The position numbers and the translations under genes were made by a program. Shown here in pieces: positions 58,108 through 64,000 of a stretch of DNA of 64,000 nt. Within the stretch, counting starts at the first letter, position 1. The number at the start of each line of letters is the position of its first letter. The DNA comes from Candidatus Aminicenantota bacterium (GTDB lineage Bacteria > Acidobacteriota > Aminicenantia > Aminicenantales > Aminicenantaceae). The notes below the pieces were generated by a model that ran no database searches, was not told the DNA's origin, and saw only the letters and a program-made list of their open reading frames with translations. The stretch lies in NCBI GenBank assembly GCA_011772495.1, contig WVZL01000032.1, positions 77,893-141,892 of the forward strand, given 5' to 3'.

Positions 58108-58839
58108 TTAGCGAATCATTTTTCTTCCCTCTTTATTTTTCAAGGCCTTTTTTATTTCGGCCACCGTGCCTTCTTCGAGCAGGAAAGATGTAAAGCATTT
58201 TCCTATGTCCTCAGGGTAGTGGGCATCAGATGAACAGGTAATCGGATAATTATATTTAAATCTCCTTTTTGCCTCTTCGAAGGTGATGGCAGGAGAAATT
58301 TCCAAAGCATCCAAATCCAAATTATCTGGGATAAATCCCAATTGGCCGATGATGCTGAAGGATTCTCTGTCTATATGAGAGGCGATGGCCATTCCGTCGA
58401 AGGAGTGAATGAATTGAATGATTTCTTCGAGAGGAAGGGTCGTGGCTCCGATCAAGAGTTTATTATTAAGACCCAGCACTTCCTCATTTTCATTAACAAT
58501 GACCTGCATCCCGAAGGCTTTTTCATCGTTTTCTCCAGGCAGATTTTGGTAGACACGCTCCTGGAGTTTAAGAGCCTTTTCTGCATCGTCAAAAAGGGCC
58601 AAGACATGGACTTCCTCTTGAGAAGTCACTTCCAGGCCAGGTAATACACTTATATTCATTCTCTTGGCAGCATTCATAACGGCCAGAGAATTTTCTGATG
58701 AATTATGATCACAAATCCCCAGGATGTCTATTTCTTTTTTCTTGGCTGCAGTGAGTATTCCCTTCGGAGACATGTCCAGCTCCGTACAGGGAGAAAGGCA
58801 GGTATGGATATGCAGGTCTGCTTTAAAAGGTTTGAACAT
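58108..58839 (-). CDS. PHP-domain phosphoesterase-like protein
   Basis: FKADLHIHTCLSPCTELDMSPKGI; DILGICDHNSSEN; ITCSSDAHYPEDIG. Confidence 0.88.
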   Translation of the reverse strand: MFKPFKADLHIHTCLSPCTELDMSPKGILTAAKKKEIDILGICDHNSSENSLAVMNAAKRMNISVLPGLEVTSQEEVHVLALFDDAEKALKLQERVYQNLPGENDEKAFGMQVIVNENEEVLGLNNKLLIGATTLPLEEIIQFIHSFDGMAIASHIDRESFSIIGQLGFIPDNLDLDALEISPAITFEEAKRRFKYNYPITCSSDAHYPEDIGKCFTSFLLEEGTVAEIKKALKNKEGRKMIR

Positions 58840-58851
58840 GAATAATTCAGG

Positions 58852-59193
58852 TTAGTCTTTTGAACCGATTAATCCATATAATTTACCTGAAACATCAAAG
58901 GCCTTTTCCTCGCTACCGAGGAGGAGCACATTTTCTTCCTTTGCTTTTTGAAGTGTGTCTCCGTCAGGTTCGCGTTTATTAACTATGATTATCCCAGACA
59001 GGTCTTTCAATTTAGCCACAGCGATAATATTCTGATGGGTCTGGAGGGTGATCCAGAGGTTGCCATTCTTGCTGTTGGCAATCACATCGCTGAGTAGGTC
59101 GCTCGTGTATCCGCCCGTAACCTCTGCTTCTAAATTCTCTTGGCCCGTTAAGACTTTTAACTGTAATTTTTCGATGATTTTCCTTAATTTCAT
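58852..59193 (-). CDS. DRTGG-domain protein (copy 2)
   Basis: MKLRKIIEKLQLKVLTGQENLEAEVTGGYTSDLLSDVIANSKNGNLWITLQTH. Confidence 0.82.
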   Translation of the reverse strand: MKLRKIIEKLQLKVLTGQENLEAEVTGGYTSDLLSDVIANSKNGNLWITLQTHQNIIAVAKLKDLSGIIIVNKREPDGDTLQKAKEENVLLLGSEEKAFDVSGKLYGLIGSKD

Positions 59194-60566
59194 TTAATTG
59201 CCTTTCTTTTTTTGCTTGTTTTTTTGGCGCCAGACCTTGTTCGACTAGGGAAGGTAGGTTTATCAAGCAATTCTGATATCTCCTGTGACAGCTCTGCAAA
59301 CTTTTGGGGAAGATTGAAAATACAGTCAGTGAGCCTTGCTTCTCCCTTAACGATATCTTCCGCAAAGGTCAAGCAGGTGGGAGCGCCGCAGGCCCCGCAG
59401 TCAATTTTGGGCAATGATTCATAGATATCCTCTTTTTCCTTTCTTTTCTTTATGGCTTTGGCTAAATCTTTGTCGAGAGGCTTGAGGGGGCGGGGCTCCA
59501 ATTTTCCTTCAATGAAAAAGTATTTCTGTCTGTAGAGCTTTCGGACCTCCCTGATGTCTGGACAAGCTTTTATTTTTTCGAACTCTAAAGTTTCGATCAA
59601 TTTAAGGATTTTATTGTACGAAATATAAAGGTTTTCTACAGTCAGGGAGCCTCCGACACAACCCTGGTGGCAAGAATAGGCTTCGATAAAGTCAATATTT
59701 CTTAGTTTTCCCCTTTCAATATCATCGAAGACTTTTAAGATTTCACCTAATCCTGAAACAGCCAAAGAGTTTTTCAGCCTCAGAGTTCGGCAGATGCCTC
59801 CAACCATAGCCCATCCAATCCCAAGAATACAGATGCTTTCCAGGGCTTTCCGGTAGCTGCCTTTTTCTGGGCTTTCTAAAGCAGAAAGAAGAGATGCGTA
59901 AATGTCTGAAATAGAGATGGCACCGTCTATGTAAGATTTCCCTTTTTCTGCGGGCTGCCTTATAGAAATCATTTTCACAGGGCAGGGAGTGAGATAAAAA
60001 GTGCCGATTTCTTTTTCTTTAAGTCCGAGTTGTTTTGATTTATTCTTCTTGATTTCTCGAGCAGCCAATTCTCGCGGAGTTTCTATGGGGATAACTTGCT
60101 CGATGAGGGATGGATATTTGACCTGGATAAGACGCACCACAGTCGGACAGACATTGGAGATAAGAGGCTTGGGTCCCTTGTATTCCCGAAGATATTCCTG
60201 GATGGCGAAGCTGACTTCCCCACAGGTAATTGCCAGGTCAAAAGCATCATTGAAGCCCAATTTTTTTATCCCGGAGAGGATTTTCTCCGGCAAGATTTCT
60301 CTTCCGAATTGAGCATACAGAGCAGGAGAGGGTATAGAAACTGTATGACGGAATTTAGTGAGTTCTCCAAAGGGATCTGTCAAAGGGATGATGGCATTGT
60401 GGGGACAAGCGGTGATGCATTCTCCACAATCGATGCATTTTTCCTCGATGATTGTTGCCTTTCCATTCCTGACTCTGATGGCTTGAGTGGGACACACCCG
60501 CATACATTTCATCCGGCCGTCACACTTTTCTGTATCGATCTGGATGGAATGAAAATATTGTTTCAT
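59190..60566 (-). CDS. Sensory [FeFe]-hydrogenase-like protein (2x4Fe-4S, H-cluster-like domain, C-terminal Fe-S domain)
   Basis: CDGRMKCMRVCPTQ, CIDCGECITACPHN; VCPTV, TPCPVKM, YSCHQGCVGGSL; CGACGAPTCLTFAEDIVKGEARLTDC. Confidence 0.85.
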   Translation of the reverse strand: MKQYFHSIQIDTEKCDGRMKCMRVCPTQAIRVRNGKATIIEEKCIDCGECITACPHNAIIPLTDPFGELTKFRHTVSIPSPALYAQFGREILPEKILSGIKKLGFNDAFDLAITCGEVSFAIQEYLREYKGPKPLISNVCPTVVRLIQVKYPSLIEQVIPIETPRELAAREIKKNKSKQLGLKEKEIGTFYLTPCPVKMISIRQPAEKGKSYIDGAISISDIYASLLSALESPEKGSYRKALESICILGIGWAMVGGICRTLRLKNSLAVSGLGEILKVFDDIERGKLRNIDFIEAYSCHQGCVGGSLTVENLYISYNKILKLIETLEFEKIKACPDIREVRKLYRQKYFFIEGKLEPRPLKPLDKDLAKAIKKRKEKEDIYESLPKIDCGACGAPTCLTFAEDIVKGEARLTDCIFNLPQKFAELSQEISELLDKPTFPSRTRSGAKKTSKKRKAIK

Positions 60567-61015
60567 TTTCTTCCTTTTTTATCCAAACAGATCGTTATCC
60601 TTAATGAGGTTCCTTGGCCAGGTGTCGAAGAAATCTCAAATTTATCAGCATTCTTTTTGATATTGGGAAGCCCCATGCCAGCACCGAATCCCATCTCTCT
60701 CATTTCTTCAGTAGCAGTCGAAAAACCTTCCTGCATGGCTGTATCTATATCCTCAATCCCAGGACCTTCGTCGTCGAGCTTAAGATGAAGTTTCATAGGG
60801 GTAATATTCAGAGTGAGCACACCTCTTTGAGCGTACATGACAACATTCATTTCTGCCTCATAGGAGGCTATGGCTGCGCGAACGACGATCGAGGAATCGA
60901 TTCCGATTTCTTGGAGAATTTCCTTAATACTGGTGGATGTCTTTCCTGCCTTGCTGAAATCGCCTCCCACGATTTCAAAGCGTTGAGATAATTCATTCTC
61001 GTTGTTCATCGTCAT
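60563..61015 (-). CDS. RsbW-like ATP-binding (HATPase) protein
   Basis: VRAAIASYEAEMNVVMYAQRGVL; DDEGPGIEDIDTAMQEGFSTATEEMREMGFGAGMGLPNIKKNADKFEISS. Confidence 0.88.
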   Translation of the reverse strand: MTMNNENELSQRFEIVGGDFSKAGKTSTSIKEILQEIGIDSSIVVRAAIASYEAEMNVVMYAQRGVLTLNITPMKLHLKLDDEGPGIEDIDTAMQEGFSTATEEMREMGFGAGMGLPNIKKNADKFEISSTPGQGTSLRITICLDKKGRK

Positions 61016-61374
61016 TTTTTAGGCGCGAGGCCGCTTACTCCTGGGAGGCCATGGCTGAAGAGAAGGCCGCAGGCTGTGTACATCATGAATTTTGTTGAAA
61101 GCAAGGGAAGTCCTTTCTCCTTTGCTAGCTCAATTCCCATTTTGTCTGGTTTTTTGCCCCGAACATACACTATGGCTTTGGCATCGATGATGTTGGCGGT
61201 CCTGACGGATTGAGCATTGGATAAACCTGTCAGAAGGAGGATTCCTGGTTTGCCAAAGGCTAAGACATCACTCATGAGGTCAGATCCTCCTGCAAATTTG
61301 ATCTCTAGGTCAAGGCAATCATCCCCGTAGACAACCTCAGCTTGAAGGAGTTCCTTGATTTCTTTCAAAGTCAT
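61012..61374 (-). CDS. DRTGG-domain protein (copy 1)
   Basis: MTLKEIKELLQAEVVYGDDCLDLEIKFAGGSDLMSDVLAFGKPGILLLTGL. Confidence 0.82.
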   Translation of the reverse strand: MTLKEIKELLQAEVVYGDDCLDLEIKFAGGSDLMSDVLAFGKPGILLLTGLSNAQSVRTANIIDAKAIVYVRGKKPDKMGIELAKEKGLPLLSTKFMMYTACGLLFSHGLPGVSGLAPKK

Positions 61375-61549
61375 TCTAGTGTCTCTTGATGATTCTTCTA
61401 AATATGTTCTTGATATCAGTTATTTTGAAATTCGCCGAAGTTGTATTTACCCCTTGCTCTGGATTTCCGTCAGTCTTCCTTTTGGGAATTCCTATGGTAA
61501 CTTTTCAGGTATCCGGAAGTCAATATTAGAAAACAACGGGCAATAGGGG

Positions 61550-62089
61550 TCAGAAACATTCTTCGGCAATCTTTTTGGCTAATAAAGGAACGGCTTTTTT
61601 GACTGGCTCAGATAATCCCGGTTGAACTGTTTCTGGTATTGTTTTAGTCTGGCAGGCCATGACTCTTACCTTAACCGAACATAAATCCTGCAATTCCTTC
61701 AAAAGATTGGAGGAAGGAACTTGATGGACTGAGAAATCGTCGATTTTTTCTATGGGGATTTCTTCAAGAGAGATCTCAAAAGTCTCTCCTGGCTTTCTCC
61801 CTTTATCCACAGCATCGATGATAACAATGACCTCTGGTCGGACTTCGCTTAAAGAAATAGTAAACAGGATTTTTCTTATGCCCGTACCTACATCCAATAA
61901 GCATATATCGTCTGGAATCCTGTAGTGATTTATTAGGTATTCTACAACTTCGGGCCCGAACCCGTCATCACCGAAAAGCTTATTCCCACACCCGGCTATA
62001 AGGGTCTTTTTTCGACAGTAGCTGGGGAGTTTTTCCATTTCTTGAATATCGAAAAGTGGCACTAGGCCTTGTTTTTTGCCTTTACTCAT
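61550..62089 (-). CDS. Hydrogenase maturation protease (HyaD/HycI family)
   Basis: TLIAGCGNKLFGDDGFGPEVVEYL; LLDVGTGIRKILF; VIIDAVDKGRKPG. Confidence 0.92.
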   Translation of the reverse strand: MSKGKKQGLVPLFDIQEMEKLPSYCRKKTLIAGCGNKLFGDDGFGPEVVEYLINHYRIPDDICLLDVGTGIRKILFTISLSEVRPEVIVIIDAVDKGRKPGETFEISLEEIPIEKIDDFSVHQVPSSNLLKELQDLCSVKVRVMACQTKTIPETVQPGLSEPVKKAVPLLAKKIAEECF

Positions 62090-62179
62090 ACGAAAAAAAG
62101 ACCTGATCGCTAACAGGTTGTCTTCAGTTGCGAGTGAATTCTTAGAAAAATTAGAGAATATTTAGTTTATTCTCGCGTC

Positions 62180-63622
62180 TCAGTTGGAAAATGTCGCTAA
62201 GGTATTGCCTTCAGGATCAATAATATCAATTTTTACACCGATTTTGCCATCCAGCCTATGGGTAGCGCAGGAAAGACAGGGGTCATGAGCTCTGATCATC
62301 ATCTCGACCGTGTTCAGAATTCCTTGGTCATACTTTCCATCTTTAATCAAGTCTTTGGCTGCGCTTTTGACGGACATATTAATCGGGGCATTATTGTGGG
62401 TAGTGCCTACAATCAGGTTAACATTGGTTATGATCCCATTCTCATCTGTTTCATAGTCATGGATCAGTGTTCCTCTGGGAGCTTCAACACAACCTACTCC
62501 TCTGGCCGCTCTTGGTTCAACTTTTTTTCTTATATCAGTGCTGGTGATCTCAGGATCATCGAGAAGTCGAATGGTGTTTTCTGCATTATAAAGGAGTTCG
62601 ATTAACCTTGCCCAGTGATAGAGCAGAGTTTGTTGGGCAGGGCGACCGAATTTTTCTCTGAATTCTTCGAATTCAGCTTGAGCCAAAGGGGTGTCGATTT
62701 TATCGCAGACATTGATTCTAGCCAGGGTGTTGGTCCGATAAATCCCATTTGGATTATCCAGATCCATTGAAAACTCGCCCGCTTTCTTCATGTATGGGAA
62801 CTTCAAATAGCTCCAGGGCTCGACATGCTCACTGATATAATCGGTGTAATCTTCGTACTTGAAATCTTCATAAGAACCGTCGGCAGTCATCATCCTCAGT
62901 TTTCCGTCATAAAGATCGAGTGAACCATCTTCTTTCACAGTCCCTAAAAATCCTGTGTTAATAACACCCAGGGATTTCACAACATCTAAGTATTTAGGAA
63001 AAATGTTATTTTTAGCAAAGGACATCGAGAATTTCGCCAGTTCGAGCAATTCATCTGCCATCTTCCTCAGCTCTTTTCTTTCTTCCTCAAGTAATGGACG
63101 GCTGAATCCGCCTGGAACAGCTGCAGCAGGATGGATAGCTTTTCCAGCAACCTTCTCCAACATCAGGGCTGCCATGTGCCTGGATTTGACCACATTTTTA
63201 GCAATATCTGGAGCTGCACCCAGAATGCCGATAACATTCCTGATTCCGTAATCAGCATCTGGGCCGAGCACGAAATCTGCCCCAGCCAGAAAATAGAAGT
63301 GGAGAATGTGTTCTTCCATGTAGGCAATGCTGTTACATAATTCTCTCAGTTTTTTCCCAGCCGGAGGCGGGTCCACTCCAAGAACAGCATCTGTTGCCTT
63401 GGCGGAAGCATTATGATGAGACCAGGGACAAACTCCACATATCCGGGTTGTAATCCTCGGCATCTCTTCGACTGGTTTTCCTATACAGAATTTCTCAAAG
63501 CCCCTTAACTCAATGACATTGACCTGAGTGTCACTCACATTTCCAGCATCATCGAGTTGGATTTTTATCTTTGCATGCCCTTCGATCCTTGAAACAGGTT
63601 GAATCGTCAGTGTTTTTCCCAT
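62180..63622 (-). CDS. mvhA: [NiFe] hydrogenase large subunit, MvhA/group 3-like
   Basis: RICGVCPWSHHNASAKATD (L1) and HDPCLSCATHRLDG (L2) Ni-ligand motifs. Confidence 0.94.
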   Translation of the reverse strand: MGKTLTIQPVSRIEGHAKIKIQLDDAGNVSDTQVNVIELRGFEKFCIGKPVEEMPRITTRICGVCPWSHHNASAKATDAVLGVDPPPAGKKLRELCNSIAYMEEHILHFYFLAGADFVLGPDADYGIRNVIGILGAAPDIAKNVVKSRHMAALMLEKVAGKAIHPAAAVPGGFSRPLLEEERKELRKMADELLELAKFSMSFAKNNIFPKYLDVVKSLGVINTGFLGTVKEDGSLDLYDGKLRMMTADGSYEDFKYEDYTDYISEHVEPWSYLKFPYMKKAGEFSMDLDNPNGIYRTNTLARINVCDKIDTPLAQAEFEEFREKFGRPAQQTLLYHWARLIELLYNAENTIRLLDDPEITSTDIRKKVEPRAARGVGCVEAPRGTLIHDYETDENGIITNVNLIVGTTHNNAPINMSVKSAAKDLIKDGKYDQGILNTVEMMIRAHDPCLSCATHRLDGKIGVKIDIIDPEGNTLATFSN

Positions 63623-63625
63623 GAT

Positions 63626-64000
63626 TTAACTCCTTTTTGGAAGAGGTCTCAAGCGACCGGCCCCAGCAAATCTGTTAAAGGTTGCAGCGCGATCCGGTAT
63701 CTGTTTGACATCAAGACCAATAGAGGACAGAGCCCCCATCATATCTACCATCGGATTGGCATCATCTCTGAGAGGTCCGAAACATCCTCGGCAGGGCATG
63801 TAGGCTTTTATGCATCGAGGTGTTTTTTCTGCTCCCCCGCAGCCTGATCTTGTGGCTGGGCCATTGCACAGGAAACCCTGTTCCATGTAACAGCGAACAG
63901 TATCCAGAGGCTTTCCGGTTTCAAATTCAAGGGGCTCAAGAGGCCTTTTCAAACTGGCCACAGCTTTCTCTTTTCTGATGGTCGGGCAATCATCACACAC
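63626..64000 (-). CDS. mvhG: [NiFe] hydrogenase small subunit C-terminal part (MvhG-like), truncated by window end
   Basis: EQGFLCNGPATRSGCGGAEKTPRCIKAYMPCRGCFGPLRDDANPMVDMMGALSS; frame open to 64000. Confidence 0.85.
   Translation of the reverse strand: MCDDCPTIRKEKAVASLKRPLEPLEFETGKPLDTVRCYMEQGFLCNGPATRSGCGGAEKTPRCIKAYMPCRGCFGPLRDDANPMVDMMGALSSIGLDVKQIPDRAATFNRFAGAGRLRPLPKRS

Noticed and set aside
61546-61560. GGGGTCAG resembling the interspersed repeat arm
   Set aside because: It is the stop-codon region of the maturation protease gene; match is only 8 nt and no palindrome follows.
1-64000. CRISPR array, rRNA, tRNA, prophage or toxin-antitoxin system
   Set aside because: No direct-repeat/spacer pattern, no TpsiC-like tRNA arms or rRNA sequence, and no phage structural or integrase genes were seen. 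XerC is the chromosomal type next to dprA-topA.

Overview
This is a gene-dense bacterial chromosomal window, roughly 45% GC by eye. Phylum cannot be assigned from the sequence alone; gene style is reminiscent of Aminicenantes/Acidobacteriota-like or deltaproteobacterial anaerobes (inference only).

Left third (1-16.5 kb): nucleotide-sugar and LPS genes (rmlA/C/B-like, two tandem SDR epimerases, heptose kinase, WaaL-like ligase, GT9, GT4, LPS-kinase-like and a TIM-barrel glycosidase-like protein), plus purF.

Middle (17-32 kb): mostly housekeeping genes (nupC, uspA-like, dprA-topA-xerC, ComEA-like, rdgB, mgtC, ubiA-like, DPP-IV peptidase, hypAB).

Most interesting region (34.1-48.7 kb): a redox operon with a QmoC/HdrC-like membrane subunit and an HdrA that appears split between two polypeptides. 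One half is fused to NuoE, the other to a NuoG N-terminus plus a second complete HdrA. The operon also has an HndB-like protein, a NuoF-GltD fusion with a long acidic tail carrying repeated 'IPEMK' motifs, and MvhD. It is followed by an NtrB/NtrC-like pair, a textbook sigma-54 promoter, and a response regulator with a duplicated four-cysteine module.

Right end (57.5-64 kb): an MvhGA [NiFe]-hydrogenase operon carrying a sensory [FeFe]-hydrogenase-like protein, paired DRTGG and HATPase proteins and a PHP protein. Between these loci lie pckA, an ATP-type PFK, a class I aldolase and three MDR dehydrogenases.

Non-coding candidates: a multi-stem RNA with mutually exclusive helices at 16.55-16.71 kb, a 9-bp minisatellite after nupC, an interspersed palindromic repeat, a REP-like cruciform, and tandem operator-like repeats upstream of two operons. 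I saw no tRNA, rRNA or CRISPR array. All calls are from reading sequence and supplied translations; no searches were run.
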